A model generated the notes under the pieces. It worked only from the letters and a program-made list of their open reading frames with translations, was not told the DNA's origin and did no database searches. Below are positions 1 through 9,327 of a stretch of 64,000 nt of DNA, piece after piece (position 1 is the first letter of the stretch; each line of letters begins with the position of its first letter). The stretch covers positions 62,001-126,000 of the forward strand of contig JAKAYA010000001.1 in the NCBI GenBank assembly GCA_021826965.1. The letters run 5' to 3'. A program made the translations under genes and the position numbers. Origin of the DNA: Nitrospirota bacterium. GTDB taxonomy: Bacteria; Nitrospirota; Leptospirillia; Leptospirillales; Leptospirillaceae.

Positions 1-941
1 CGGGGCAATCCATCCGCATATCCCATTCCCAGTACACCTACCCGGGACTTTCGGGTCAGGGACAAGGTCCCCCCATAGGAAATCCGGCTTCCTCCCGGAA
101 GTGTTTTCAAGGAAATCAGACGAGCCTGAACTTCCATCACCGGCTTCAGGCCTGAAAAGGGAATAAGGGGATCCACCGGTATACCGTACAGAAGAATTCC
201 CGGCCGAATCCAGTAACGGGCATGTTTTTCCCAGGGTCTGTCTTTCTCGTCGATGATGTATGTCCCGGAAAGAAAGGCAGCGCTGTTCGCCAGATGGATG
301 ACAAAGGGCCGGGGTCGAATGACCCCCCTCCCCCAAAGCTCATCGAGCATGCTTCCAAAAAGGTCAATCTGTCGACAGGTTTCAGGGGCGTTCTCACCTT
401 CTGGAAAGTGAGTCATGATCCCTTCAATATGGACCAACGGTTCCGATTCGAGTCTATCGCAGACCCAGGCAATCTCGTCGGGCAGAAATCCTAACCTGCC
501 CATTCCGACATCCAGTTTCAGATGGATGCGAACTTCCACCTTCTTCCTGGCAAGGGCAACCGCCTCTTCCAGCAATTCCCGGTTGTGAATAACAGGAAGA
601 AGGTCACAAGACAGGCATTCTTCCAGCTCCGCAGGAAGAATCCCGCCCATGATGAGGACATCCGTCGTGATGCCTGCATACCGTAACCGGATACCCTCTT
701 CAAGTCCCATGACTCCCAATGCCGGAACTCCCAGTTCCATAAGCGATTTCGCAACCGGAACCATACCATGCCCATAGGCATCTGCCTTGACAACCGGAAG
801 AATTTCAACATTGCCAAGCAGACGAGTCCGAATCAGTCCAAAGTTGTGCGAAAGGGCATCCAGATCGACAATAAGACGGCTCCGGGAAAGATCTCTTCCC
901 GCACTTCTCGGAATCTCGACAAGGGAGGACTCGCTATCCAT
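1..941 (-). CDS. alr: Alanine racemase, C-terminus beyond the window edge
   Basis: PLP-dependent enzyme interconverting L- and D-alanine, which supplies D-Ala for peptidoglycan in the cytoplasm. About 313 residues are visible; the family has about 370, so roughly the last 55 lie outside the window. The PLP lysine is Lys52 in the motif VVKADAYGHG. Further on come RPGILLYG, the ISYGG segment that carries the second catalytic tyrosine, and GYADG, all in the family order. The ATG at 941 lies 16 bases after the frr stop. An ATG overlapping the frr stop is in another frame, so 941 is the first usable ATG. It is the last member of the rpsB-tsf-pyrH-frr group on this strand. Confidence 0.93.
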   Translation of the reverse strand, partial: MDSESSLVEIPRSAGRDLSRSRLIVDLDALSHNFGLIRTRLLGNVEILPVVKADAYGHGMVPVAKSLMELGVPALGVMGLEEGIRLRYAGITTDVLIMGGILPAELEECLSCDLLPVIHNRELLEEAVALARKKVEVRIHLKLDVGMGRLGFLPDEIAWVCDRLESEPLVHIEGIMTHFPEGENAPETCRQIDLFGSMLDELWGRGVIRPRPFVIHLANSAAFLSGTYIIDEKDRPWEKHARYWIRPGILLYGIPVDPLIPFSGLKPVMEVQARLISLKTLPGGSRISYGGTLSLTRKSRVGVLGMGYADGLP

Positions 942-957
942 GGGTCTTGACCGGCCA

Positions 958-1512
958 TCAGGTGGTCATGATCTCCTGTTCTTTTTTCTGGGTCAGATCG
1001 TCGATCTTCTGGACCGTCAGATCGGTCATCTTTTGCAACTCCTCCTGAAGTTTCTTCAAACGGTCTTCCTGAATCAATCCGTCCGATTTTTTTTTCTTCA
1101 AGTCGTCGTTACCGTCCCGACGAATATTTCGAATGGCGATCTTTGCCTCTTCCGCCATTTTTTTCAGGAGTTTGACCATCTGTTTCCGACGTTCCTCTGT
1201 CATCGGAGGAACCGCTATCCGGATGACTTTCCCGTCATTTTGCGGTGTCAGCCCGATATTCGCAGCCATGATAGCCTTCTCGATTTCCGGAATCATCTTC
1301 ATATCCCATGGGGAAATGACAATAATCCGATTATCCATGATGTTCAGGGAAGCCACTTTGTCGACGGAGGATGGGTTACCATAGTAAGAAACTTTTACAT
1401 TCTCAAGAAGGGACAAGGAGGGTCGGCCTGTTCGCAGGGTCTGAATCTCCTTTTTATAAAAGTCGACGGCACTGTCCAGTTTTTTTTGTAACTCTTTCAG
1501 GTCCGCATCCAT
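958..1512 (-). CDS. frr: Ribosome recycling factor
   Basis: Splits the post-termination ribosome together with EF-G. At 184 residues it has the standard family length. It is recognised by the N-terminal pattern of helices, by TLRTGRPSLSLLENV, and by the conserved domain II stretch including PPMTEERRKQMVK followed by IRNIRRDGND. The C-terminal half is highly charged and helical, as expected for the long three-helix bundle. It lies between pyrH and alr on the same strand, in the common rpsB-tsf-pyrH-frr order. Confidence 0.97.
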   Translation of the reverse strand: MDADLKELQKKLDSAVDFYKKEIQTLRTGRPSLSLLENVKVSYYGNPSSVDKVASLNIMDNRIIVISPWDMKMIPEIEKAIMAANIGLTPQNDGKVIRIAVPPMTEERRKQMVKLLKKMAEEAKIAIRNIRRDGNDDLKKKKSDGLIQEDRLKKLQEELQKMTDLTVQKIDDLTQKKEQEIMTT

Positions 1513-1549
1513 ATTGTTTTTCCCCTCCGGTCATCAATCGGCCTGCCTG

Positions 1550-2263
1550 TCAGTGGTGAACGAACGTCCCCAGGATCTCTCCTCGAATGACGCTCATGAT
1601 ATTTCCTTCTCCCATAAGATCGAAAACAACGATCGGCATATCATTTTCTCGACACAGCGCAATCGCCGTCTGATCCATGACCCGAAGGTTTTTTTCCAGA
1701 ACTTCCGCATAGGTGAGGCGGAGGAATTTTTGAGCATGAGGGCTTTTCTTGGGATCTTCCGTATAAATACCATCCACTTTCGTCGCCTTAAGGACAACTT
1801 CCGCACCAATCTCACTAGCCCTCAATGCTGCAGCGGTATCCGTTGTAAAATAGGGATTTCCTGTTCCACCGGCAAAAATGATCACCCGACCTTTTTCAAG
1901 ATGGCGAATGGCTCTTCTCCGAATATAGGGTTCAGCCAACGCCCTCATTTCAATCGCTGACAGAACCCTCGTCGGAACTCCTTTTCTTTCAAGGGCCGAC
2001 TGAAGTGCGAGACTGTTCAACACCGTGGCAAGCATTCCCATATAATCGGCCGACGCTCTTTCAATTCCTTGCTCAATACCAGCCAATCCCCGAAAAAAAT
2101 TTCCTCCCCCAATGACAATCCCCAGTTCGGTTCCACTGTTGATCACCGACTGGATATCTCCGGAAATCCTGTCAAGCACAAGGGGATCAATCCCAAAGGA
2201 TTGATCCCCCATAAGTGCTTCGCCGGAAAGCTTCAGAAGAACCCTTTTATAGGGCCCCATCAA
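1550..2263 (-). CDS. pyrH: UMP kinase
   Basis: Phosphorylates UMP to UDP with ATP in pyrimidine nucleotide synthesis. The bacterial type is an amino-acid-kinase fold hexamer. It has 237 residues, the normal length. It starts [12 protein letters not shown], followed by the glycine-rich [12 protein letters not shown], and has the ATP-side [13 protein letters not shown] and KATKVDGIY segments. The ATG at 2263 overlaps the tsf stop by four bases (ATGA), which indicates translational coupling; a second ATG directly follows. Confidence 0.97.
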   Translation of the reverse strand: MMGPYKRVLLKLSGEALMGDQSFGIDPLVLDRISGDIQSVINSGTELGIVIGGGNFFRGLAGIEQGIERASADYMGMLATVLNSLALQSALERKGVPTRVLSAIEMRALAEPYIRRRAIRHLEKGRVIIFAGGTGNPYFTTDTAAALRASEIGAEVVLKATKVDGIYTEDPKKSPHAQKFLRLTYAEVLEKNLRVMDQTAIALCRENDMPIVVFDLMGEGNIMSVIRGEILGTFVHH

Positions 2264-2856
2264 TCGTTCCCTTCACCGATCTGGAACCGGCTGAACCGGT
2301 TGACCGTAATATTTTCCCCCAATTTCGCTATGGCCGATGCCACAAGATCCCTGACCAGAACACCGGGATCCTTGACATAGGGCTGATCCAGCAAACACTT
2401 TTCCTGCATATATTTGTCGAGCTTACCCTGAACAATTTGGTCCCGAATTTTTTCGGGCTTGTCCTGGACTTCTTCTTCAAATTTTTTACGGGCAGTGTCC
2501 TGAACATCTGGAGGAATGTCCTTCCGGTCAACATAGAAGGGAGAGGAGGCGGCAATATGCATCGCAAGGTTTTTGACAAGGTCCCGAAAGTCTTCAGTCC
2601 GAGCAACAAAGTCCGTCTCACAGTTGACCTCGACAAGCACGCCAATCTTGTTCCCCGCATGAATATAGGAAGAAACAATCCCTTCGGATGTCTTGCGATC
2701 CGATTTTTTCTGAGCTTGCAAAGATCCTTTCTGCTTCAGGACCTCAAACGCTTTAGCAATATCCCCACCCGCTTCCACCAAAGCTTTTCTGCACTCCATA
2801 AAACCAGCCTGGGTCTTTTCCCGAAGCTCTTTTACCAATTGGGCATTAACGTCCAA
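2260..2856 (-). CDS. tsf: Elongation factor Ts, short form
   Basis: Nucleotide exchange factor for EF-Tu. The start is taken as TTG at 2856 because GGAGG lies 7 bases upstream. An ATG-less extension to 2877 has no better site. The product has 198 residues, the short form known from several phyla rather than the longer E. coli form of about 280. Key motifs are [12 protein letters not shown] in the N-terminal UBA-like domain and [12 protein letters not shown] in the core, which contains the TDFV residues that contact EF-Tu. It sits between rpsB and pyrH. Confidence 0.96.
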   Translation of the reverse strand: MDVNAQLVKELREKTQAGFMECRKALVEAGGDIAKAFEVLKQKGSLQAQKKSDRKTSEGIVSSYIHAGNKIGVLVEVNCETDFVARTEDFRDLVKNLAMHIAASSPFYVDRKDIPPDVQDTARKKFEEEVQDKPEKIRDQIVQGKLDKYMQEKCLLDQPYVKDPGVLVRDLVASAIAKLGENITVNRFSRFQIGEGND

Positions 2857-2919
2857 TCCACATCCTCCTTCCTGCAATTTCTTTCCAGTCGCTCATGCCC
2901 CGAGAAGCGAGCGCAGGCT

Positions 2920-3696
2920 TTAAGATTCTTCCCCAGAGTTTTCTTTCACCCCTGCCGCCACTGTCTCTCTGGCAACATCCGGGGGAGCTGCTTCCTGCCC
3001 TTTCTGCACCTGGCCTTCCAGAGCTCCATCAAGCACCGCATCAGCAATACCTGCAGTGATAAGACGGATAGAGCGAATGGCGTCATCATTTGAAGGGATC
3101 GGAAACTGAATCGTGTCGGGGTCGCAGTTTGTATCGACCATCGCGATCACGGGTATGCCGAGCCGGTTTGCCTCATGAACGGCAATATGTTCCTTCTTAG
3201 GGTCGATGACAAAAATTGCAGCCGGAAGATGGCTCAATCCCCGGATTCCATCCAGGATGCTGGACAGTTTGCCGTGTTCCTTTTCAAGCTGGGCCGCTTC
3301 CTTTTTCGGAAGTCGGGAGATCTGGCCGCTTTCCATCATTTCTTCAATCTTGTTGAGCCTCTCCACCGATTTCCGGACGGTCTGCAGATTGGTCAACATG
3401 CCGCCTAACCATCGTTCGGTCACGAAATACATGCCACATCGTTGGGCTTCCTGCTGAATGATGGGCTCTGCCTGGCGCTTCGTCCCAACAAAAAGGATGC
3501 TGCCCCTGTTACGGACAACACTCTTGGCAAATTCCCGAGCGACCCGAAAACGCCTTACGGTCTGCTGGAGATCCAGAATATAGATCCCGTTTCTTTCCCC
3601 ATAAATGAACCTCTTCATTTTCGGGTTCCATCTTTTGGTCTGGTGTCCGAAATGAACACCTGCCTCCAGCATTTCTTTCAATGTAACGTCGATCAT
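2920..3696 (-). CDS. rpsB: 30S ribosomal protein S2
   Basis: Small-subunit protein S2. The family begins with a short segment before [17 protein letters not shown]; here [20 protein letters not shown] is seen. The open frame extends upstream to 3819, but AAGGAG lies 9 bases before the ATG at 3696 (and only 3 before the ATG at 3702), so 3696 is chosen. This gives 258 residues, the normal size. The tail after about residue 230 is rich in Gln, Ala and Glu and is probably disordered. First gene of the rpsB-tsf-pyrH-frr group. Confidence 0.96.
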   Translation of the reverse strand: MIDVTLKEMLEAGVHFGHQTKRWNPKMKRFIYGERNGIYILDLQQTVRRFRVAREFAKSVVRNRGSILFVGTKRQAEPIIQQEAQRCGMYFVTERWLGGMLTNLQTVRKSVERLNKIEEMMESGQISRLPKKEAAQLEKEHGKLSSILDGIRGLSHLPAAIFVIDPKKEHIAVHEANRLGIPVIAMVDTNCDPDTIQFPIPSNDDAIRSIRLITAGIADAVLDGALEGQVQKGQEAAPPDVARETVAAGVKENSGEES

Positions 3697-3912
3697 AACC
3701 ATATTCTCCTTGACACGGGGTTTAACCTTGCCCGGAACAGCACGCTCCTTCTTCCTCCCGCGACTCCTCAATGCTCTGGAAGAGGTCAGGAAGGAGCGAC
3801 CCCATCTTCTTTCCGGCAAATCGGAAAGGCCTGTCCGGACAGACGGAGTTGAGTCGCTTCCAGAAACTGAAATCTCTTTATGATCAGATATTATGGAACT
3901 GAAATCAATGGA
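3697..3912 (-). promoter_or_regulatory. Untranslated leader between argJ and rpsB
   Basis: A 216-base stretch upstream of rpsB without a convincing gene. On the minus strand it contains the palindrome CTGTCCGGACAG (near 3834-3845) and, next to it, a hairpin with 7-base arms CTTTCCG and CGGAAAG. An AT-rich segment with TAATAT just after the argJ stop could hold a -10 element, but I see no convincing -35. An S2 leader with a structured, possibly autoregulated mRNA is a reasonable inference from position only. Confidence 0.35.
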
Positions 3913-5127
3913 CTAGGTTCTTCCTTTGTATCCGGCATTGATTCGGACATATTCATAGCTCAGATCCGTCGTCCAGTATTCCGCCGTCATGGGACCCATT
4001 CCAAGGGAGACAGAAAGGTGAATTTCTTTACCTTTCATCACTTCGAGAGCTTTTTCTTCCTGGGCCTCTCCCATTCCGATACCATGATGAACCAGCGAGA
4101 CATCCCCGACCGAAATATCAATTTTCTCTTCTCTGACAACGACTCCTGCGTTCCCGATAGCAACCATGATTCGCCCCCAGTTGACGTCTTCTCCAAAAAA
4201 AGCCGTCTTCACCAGAATGCTTTTTGCAATCGACGCCGCCACTTTTTTCGCATCGGTTCGGGACTTGGCTCCCTGGACTGAAATATGAATAAATTTCGTC
4301 GCCCCCTCTCCATCATGAACGAGAAGTTCTCTCAGTTTTTGACAAACGCCATCCAGGGATTCGATAAAATCGGCATACGCCGGAGTGCCTTTCTGAATTT
4401 TTGGATTTCCGGCACACCCGTTTGACAGAATGATGACGCTGTCATTCGTACTGGTCTCTCCGTCCACGGACAATGTGTGGAAGTTGCGGTCGACGACCGT
4501 CTGGAGAGCGGCTTTCAGTGCTTCCCGGGAAATGTTTGCGTCACTCGTCAAGAAAACCAGCATCGTCGCCATCTGAGGATGAATCATTCCCACCCCCTTG
4601 GCGATCCCGCCTATCCGAACCGGGAATCCGGAACATTGAAACTCTGCTTGAGCCTCTTTCGGATAGGTGTCGGTCGTCATGATGGCCTTTGCGCATTCCA
4701 TATTTTTGTACGGAGATCCCCCCGCAACAAGATCGGGAATCACTTCGAGAATGTTATTCACTGGAAGTGGGCGACCAATGACTCCTGTGGATGCGCAAAG
4801 AATCTTTCGGGCAGTGCACGTCAGAAACTGGGAGACCTTTTCCGTCATCCGAAGAGCATCTTGCATTCCTGCATCGCCGGTACAGGCGTTCGCATTGCCG
4901 CTATTGACAAGAATGGCACGTGCTTGCCCGCCTCGGATTCTCCTCTGCGAAAGACTGACAGGAGCAGCTTTGATCCGGTTTGTCGTAAAGAGACCTGCCG
5001 CTTCCGCGTCCACATCGGAAACAATCAATGCGAGATCTAATTTCCGGTTCGACTTGATTCCTGAATACAATCCGTTCGCCTGAAACCCTTTAGGGAATGT
5101 AATCCCTCCCTGTATTTTCCGTGCCAA
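3913..5127 (-). CDS. argJ: Bifunctional ornithine acetyltransferase / N-acetylglutamate synthase
   Basis: Moves the acetyl group from N-acetylornithine to glutamate in the cyclic arginine pathway, and may also acetylate glutamate from acetyl-CoA. It has 404 residues, the usual length. The autocleavage site is visible as GMIHPQMATML, with the nucleophilic Thr at about residue 188; the precursor is cut before it into alpha and beta chains. Also present are NSGNANACTG near residues 75-84 and GATKFIHISVQG. The start is TTG at 5127 with GGAG 5 bases upstream. It lies 39 bases after argC and is probably cotranscribed with it. Confidence 0.96.
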   Translation of the reverse strand: MARKIQGGITFPKGFQANGLYSGIKSNRKLDLALIVSDVDAEAAGLFTTNRIKAAPVSLSQRRIRGGQARAILVNSGNANACTGDAGMQDALRMTEKVSQFLTCTARKILCASTGVIGRPLPVNNILEVIPDLVAGGSPYKNMECAKAIMTTDTYPKEAQAEFQCSGFPVRIGGIAKGVGMIHPQMATMLVFLTSDANISREALKAALQTVVDRNFHTLSVDGETSTNDSVIILSNGCAGNPKIQKGTPAYADFIESLDGVCQKLRELLVHDGEGATKFIHISVQGAKSRTDAKKVAASIAKSILVKTAFFGEDVNWGRIMVAIGNAGVVVREEKIDISVGDVSLVHHGIGMGEAQEEKALEVMKGKEIHLSVSLGMGPMTAEYWTTDLSYEYVRINAGYKGRT

Positions 5128-5166
5128 TTGATCTCCTCAATACGTTCACTCTCTGAGACTGCACTC

Positions 5167-6195
5167 TCAGGGGAATCCCCCGGCAAGGGGCAGTCCTTTC
5201 GACTCTTCCCAGCCCTGAATCAGATTCATGGTCTGAACCGCCTGTCCTGCGGCCCCTTTAAGTAAATTGTCGATCGCGGTCTCGACGACAGCCGATTTTC
5301 CGATGGAACGAACGGTGATCGCTGTCCTGTTCGTTCCACGGACCATCGCTGTTGAAGGAGGTTCGTTCGTCAAATGAACACTCTTCTCCTTTGTATAACA
5401 TTCCCGCAAGATCTCCCAGGATTCATCCTCGGGAACTACCCTGTCAAAACTCAAATAGATCGAAGAGAGAAGACCTCTGTTAATCGGGATCAGATGTGGA
5501 ACGAAAAGAATATTCAAGTGACTCTCGAAAAGGCATTCCACGGCTTCTTCCATCTCAGGCCCATGCCGATGGGAGAACGGCTTGTAGGACTTCATGTTTT
5601 CGGCGATTTCCGGAAAATGGGTATCCAGCGACAAACCCCGACCGGCCCCGGACACACCGGATTTTCCATCCACAAAGACTTTACTCTCTGTCAACAGACC
5701 CTTCCGTACAAACGGGAGCAGCCCCATCAACGTCCCGGTCGGATAACACCCGGGGCAGGCCAGTATTTTGGCTTTTCTTATCGCCTCCCGGTTCCACTCC
5801 ACCAATGCGTATGTTGCATCCGGCAAACCCTCGGGATAAGGATGGGGGATTTTGTATATCTCGGAGAAACGACGAGATGAACGGAATCGGAAATCCGCTC
5901 CCAGATCGATGATCCGAACATCCTGATCCCGATAGAGTTTCGCAATCTTTGCACTTTCACCAGCCGGAAGAGCTGTAAAAAGGATTTGAACATCTTTCCA
6001 GGGTTCATCCGTCGGGTGTTTTTCCATAAAACCGGAAATAGAAAGATGCGGGAAAACGGATTCGACCGATTCCCCTGCACGGCTATCTGCAGCCAGGTGG
6101 ACGATTTCAACTTCCGGATGGAAATGAAGAAGACGCAACAATTCCCCACCACCATATCCGGATGCCCCTGCAATTCCAATCTTCAGTAAACTCAC
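5167..6195 (-). CDS. argC: N-acetyl-gamma-glutamyl-phosphate reductase
   Basis: NADPH-dependent reduction of N-acetylglutamyl phosphate to the semialdehyde in arginine synthesis. It has 342 residues. The nucleotide-binding start GIAGASGYGGGELLRLL and the catalytic cysteine Cys150 in ACPGCYPTG are clear. HFPEIAENMKSYKPFSHRH and the VPHLIPINRG segment are also typical of ArgC. The start is GTG at 6195 with AAGGAA upstream. It begins only 27 bases after a strong terminator hairpin, so its transcription must come from readthrough or from a promoter inside rpsI. Confidence 0.96.
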   Translation of the reverse strand: MSLLKIGIAGASGYGGGELLRLLHFHPEVEIVHLAADSRAGESVESVFPHLSISGFMEKHPTDEPWKDVQILFTALPAGESAKIAKLYRDQDVRIIDLGADFRFRSSRRFSEIYKIPHPYPEGLPDATYALVEWNREAIRKAKILACPGCYPTGTLMGLLPFVRKGLLTESKVFVDGKSGVSGAGRGLSLDTHFPEIAENMKSYKPFSHRHGPEMEEAVECLFESHLNILFVPHLIPINRGLLSSIYLSFDRVVPEDESWEILRECYTKEKSVHLTNEPPSTAMVRGTNRTAITVRSIGKSAVVETAIDNLLKGAAGQAVQTMNLIQGWEESKGLPLAGGFP

Positions 6196-6221
6196 AGAAG
6201 GAATTCCTTTTCATTCGTCCG

Positions 6222-6253
6222 CAAAAAAAAAGGGAGGTTTTCCACCTCCCTTT
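6222..6253 (-). terminator. Rho-independent terminator after rplM-rpsI
   Basis: On the minus strand AGGGAGGT, a five-base loop and ACCTCCCT form a perfect GC-rich stem (extendable by AAA/TTT pairs), followed at once by a run of eight or more T. It lies 20 bases after the rpsI stop and 27 before the argC start. Confidence 0.9.
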
Positions 6254-6273
6254 CGTATGATTCCTACATCGAC

Positions 6274-6681
6274 TTAACGCTTGGAGAACTGGAATCTCTT
6301 CCGGGCACCTTTTTGCCCGTATTTTTTTCGTTCTTTGATTCGGGGATCCCTTGTCAGGAATCCCTCTTTCTTCAAAGATTCCCGAAGTTCGGGATTGATT
6401 TCAAGCAACGCCCGGGAAATCCCGTGCCGGATGGCTTCTGCCTGTCCCGTCAAACCACCGCCCGTCACGCGCGCAAACACATCAATCCGGGAAAGCATAT
6501 TGGTGATTTCAAGAGGCGCCTTCACCTGATTGGACCATATCGTACGGGGGAAATACTCTTCAAGTGATCGGTCATTGATGCGGATCTGACCAGAACCGGC
6601 TTGAACTCTCACTCTTGCAATGGCTGTTTTCCTTTTACCGGTCGCATTTGATCGATTTTCTTCCAATGTTTCACGCTCCAT
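6274..6681 (-). CDS. rpsI: 30S ribosomal protein S9
   Basis: Small-subunit protein S9, whose C-terminal tail reaches the P-site tRNA. The start at 6681 is chosen because GGAGG lies 5 bases upstream; the open frame extends to 6693. The product has 135 residues. Motifs: [14 protein letters not shown], then [21 protein letters not shown], and the basic C-terminal tail ending in [17 protein letters not shown], whose terminal SKR is a hallmark. It overlaps the rplM stop by 11 bases, consistent with coupled translation of this conserved pair. Confidence 0.97.
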   Translation of the reverse strand: MERETLEENRSNATGKRKTAIARVRVQAGSGQIRINDRSLEEYFPRTIWSNQVKAPLEITNMLSRIDVFARVTGGGLTGQAEAIRHGISRALLEINPELRESLKKEGFLTRDPRIKERKKYGQKGARKRFQFSKR

Positions 6682-7126
6682 GACGTCCTCCAAGTCTGAC
6701 CTCGATCGGGGACTGGGCTACATGTTGATGTTCTGAACCGGGGAAAACACGCAACCGGGTCATATAGAGCTTTGCCAGCTTGTTCTTCGGCAACATCCCC
6801 TTGACAGAATGCATCAATATCGTTTCAGGCTTGCGCTCAATCACATCCTTGGCTCGTTCCTCCCTGAATCCGCCAGGATATCCACTGTGCCGGTAATACA
6901 TTTTGTCCGTTAGCTTGTTGCCGGTCAGAACAACTTTTCCGGCATTGATCACGACCACGTAATCCCCCAGATCCTGATGGGAGGTGAAGCAGACCTTCCC
7001 TTTTCCCCGAAGAATCCTGGACACTTCCACACTCACTTTTCCAACTGTCTTCCCCGCTGCATCGATCAAAAACCATTTTTTCTCACCGACTTCGCTGGGT
7101 GAAGCAATGCGCGTTGACTTTTCCAT
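6671..7126 (-). CDS. rplM: 50S ribosomal protein L13
   Basis: Large-subunit protein L13, an early assembly protein. It has 151 residues. Visible signatures are [13 protein letters not shown] near the N-terminus, [28 protein letters not shown], and [25 protein letters not shown] in the C-terminal part. It is followed by rpsI as in most bacteria. It starts 28 bases after the radical SAM gene, so its promoter is probably inside that gene or further upstream. Confidence 0.97.
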   Translation of the reverse strand: MEKSTRIASPSEVGEKKWFLIDAAGKTVGKVSVEVSRILRGKGKVCFTSHQDLGDYVVVINAGKVVLTGNKLTDKMYYRHSGYPGGFREERAKDVIERKPETILMHSVKGMLPKNKLAKLYMTRLRVFPGSEHQHVAQSPIEVRLGGRHGA

Positions 7127-7154
7127 CTTCTTTTCGTATTCCTCCCTGTTCGAC

Positions 7155-9035
7155 CTAGACCCTCAAGATAACCGGCTTTGATTCTACCGGAGCATGGGAA
7201 AGGATGTCACTCCCGGAAAGGGAGGGAATGATCGAACGATACGCTTTGTTAACCTTGTCCAGATCCTTCGTAAAGATGCCGGCAATCTGGGCCATTGATG
7301 AATAAAGGGAACCGTCCTGTCGGTCCAGAAACAACTTGACCATTGCAGGAAGATCCTCTTTCTGGCGGGAAAGTGTTTTCCAGAGACGCTGAACCTTTTC
7401 ATAAATCTCTTCCTGTCCTTGTCCCGCCCTGTCCATGACAGGTATGACAATACAATCGACTTTTCCCCTGAGCCAGTCCAGTCTGGAAGGAAATCCTGCA
7501 GGAAATGAATGGGCCGATGCAGCAAAAGGCACGACCGAAATTCCCAGCTCCGTCAAAAAGCTTGTCAAGGACTTCCCGATTTCCGCATCAAGAATAAACC
7601 GGGGTACACCAATGCGGTAGGAAAGCTTGATGTCCCTGTGAACAGCCACTTCTTTCGCCTTGTCAAAAACCTGATCCCGAAGACTTTGTATGTAATCCCG
7701 GTTTTCTTTTTTCCATTCCTTCAGAAGATTCTTGGACGACGTCTGGATGATCACAGAAATAAGATCTTTTCTCATAACAGAGCCGAAGATGGTTTTCCAA
7801 GAATAGAACTCTTCCATGGCATCGATCGCCGCAACGTTCAGCTCATACGCCGTCATGTTCTTCGGTCGGTACACGGCGTGGTGACCGTCATAGAGGCTCC
7901 AGTCCCTGCTGAGCAATTCCCTGTTTCCCGTTGCGTAAAACTGGTCGTAATCCGGCGAACCCGGCAATGGGGTCAGGATCATGAGCTGGATGGTTTCCAG
8001 ACCATACTCCCTTGCAAAACGACTGGTTTCATATATCGTTTCCTTGTCGTCCGCATCCGAACCCACAACAAACATTCCGTGAATGCGAATTCCGGCTTCC
8101 TTGAACTTCTTGATGCTTGCCACAATCTTTTCATACGTCTGGCGCTTGTTGAAAAGATCGAGAGTCTTCGGATTTATCGACTCGAAACCGACAAAAACAT
8201 TAAAACAGTTACTTTCTTTCATAAGTGTCAGCAATTCGGGATCAAACGCCGTTTCGATGCGGACCTGGGCCCCCCATTGTGGCGTCAGACCTTCTTCAAT
8301 CATTCTGCGCAAAAGATCTTTGGTTCGTTTTCTGTTTGCCGTAAAGAGGTCGTCTGCGAAGAAAACATACTGGGGGTTATTGACCCGGATTTCCTCTATC
8401 ACGCGTTCAATGGAATGCATCCGGAATCCATGCCCGTACATCCCGGGCACAGAACAGAATGTGCATGTAAAGGGACAACCTCTTGACGTTGCGATGGAAA
8501 TGATGGCGTTACTGCTCCACCCCTCAACCAGACTGTAATCCGGAACCGGATTGGAATCGAGATCTTCTTTCAGCGGTCGGTCCGGAGTGTGGACCTTTTT
8601 TCCGGATTTCCAGAAAGATAATCCGAGGATCTTGTCAAAGGGTCCCTTTCCATCCATGGCCTCGAGCAACTCAAAGAGGGTCTCTTCACCTTCCCCCCGC
8701 ACGACATAGTCCGAATAGTCAAGGGCTTCATCCGGGCAGAAGGTTACATGCGTTCCCCCCATGATGACAGGGATACCCTTGCTCCGAACCATTTCTCCTA
8801 ACTTGTATGACTGGGGTGCCGTAGACGTGAGGGTAGAGATCCCAACGATATCGGCGGACAGAACTTCATTCATATCGACGGGGGAAACATCTTCAATATA
8901 AACCCTTACATCCCAACCCCTGTCACGCAACATTGTCCCCAGCAGGATCACTCCAAGCCGGGGTATCGTATATCGACTGTAAACATGAAGGTGCGTGGAC
9001 TTTGGTTCAACGAGAACAAATTTCCTTTTTCTCAT
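7155..9035 (-). CDS. B12-binding domain radical SAM protein
   Basis: A cobalamin-dependent class radical SAM enzyme of unknown substrate, 626 residues. The start is ATG at 9035 behind a GGGGGA site; the open frame runs further upstream without support. Residues about 25-130 form the B12-binding Rossmann part (ADIVGISTLTSTAP, IMGGTHVTFCPDEAL). The radical SAM core begins near 175, with the cluster cysteines Cys187, Cys191 and Cys194 in RGCPFTCTFC. The last 130 or so residues are an extra C-terminal region I do not recognise. Members of this class methylate or rearrange unactivated carbon or phosphorus atoms. A 2[4Fe-4S] ferredoxin gene directly upstream on the same strand may supply electrons (inference). 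Confidence 0.88.
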   Translation of the reverse strand: MRKRKFVLVEPKSTHLHVYSRYTIPRLGVILLGTMLRDRGWDVRVYIEDVSPVDMNEVLSADIVGISTLTSTAPQSYKLGEMVRSKGIPVIMGGTHVTFCPDEALDYSDYVVRGEGEETLFELLEAMDGKGPFDKILGLSFWKSGKKVHTPDRPLKEDLDSNPVPDYSLVEGWSSNAIISIATSRGCPFTCTFCSVPGMYGHGFRMHSIERVIEEIRVNNPQYVFFADDLFTANRKRTKDLLRRMIEEGLTPQWGAQVRIETAFDPELLTLMKESNCFNVFVGFESINPKTLDLFNKRQTYEKIVASIKKFKEAGIRIHGMFVVGSDADDKETIYETSRFAREYGLETIQLMILTPLPGSPDYDQFYATGNRELLSRDWSLYDGHHAVYRPKNMTAYELNVAAIDAMEEFYSWKTIFGSVMRKDLISVIIQTSSKNLLKEWKKENRDYIQSLRDQVFDKAKEVAVHRDIKLSYRIGVPRFILDAEIGKSLTSFLTELGISVVPFAASAHSFPAGFPSRLDWLRGKVDCIVIPVMDRAGQGQEEIYEKVQRLWKTLSRQKEDLPAMVKLFLDRQDGSLYSSMAQIAGIFTKDLDKVNKAYRSIIPSLSGSDILSHAPVESKPVILRV

Positions 9036-9072
9036 AGGATATTCCCCCGTCTTGTTCTGTCTCCTGCGCTCG

Positions 9073-9327
9073 TCAGCCCTCCGGATGAATTCGGGCTTTC
9101 TTTGCAAGCAACTCCTCCTGGGTTTCCTGATATTCCGGATCCAGGATACAGCATTCGTCGATAGGACAAACCGCTGCACACTGCGGATCTTCATGGAACC
9201 CGACACATTCCGTACAAAGCTCCGGATCAATGATATAAAGCGGATCCCCTTCGCTGATCGCATCGTTCGGACATTCTGGAAGGCAGGCTCCGCAGGAAAT
9301 ACAGTTATCAGCAATTTTCAAAGACAT
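9073..9327 (-). CDS. 2[4Fe-4S] ferredoxin
   Basis: Small soluble electron carrier, 84 residues. The start at 9327 has GGAGG 8 bases upstream; an extension to 9354 lacks a site. The first cluster motif is CISCGACLPECP. The second is CTEC, an eight-residue insertion, then CAAVCP. This is the wider spacing of the Allochromatium vinosum (YfhL-like) type, usually associated with very low potentials. The C-terminus is a charged helix, also typical of that type. It lies 37 bases upstream of the radical SAM gene, so the two probably form one transcript. Confidence 0.93.
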   Translation of the reverse strand: MSLKIADNCISCGACLPECPNDAISEGDPLYIIDPELCTECVGFHEDPQCAAVCPIDECCILDPEYQETQEELLAKKARIHPEG

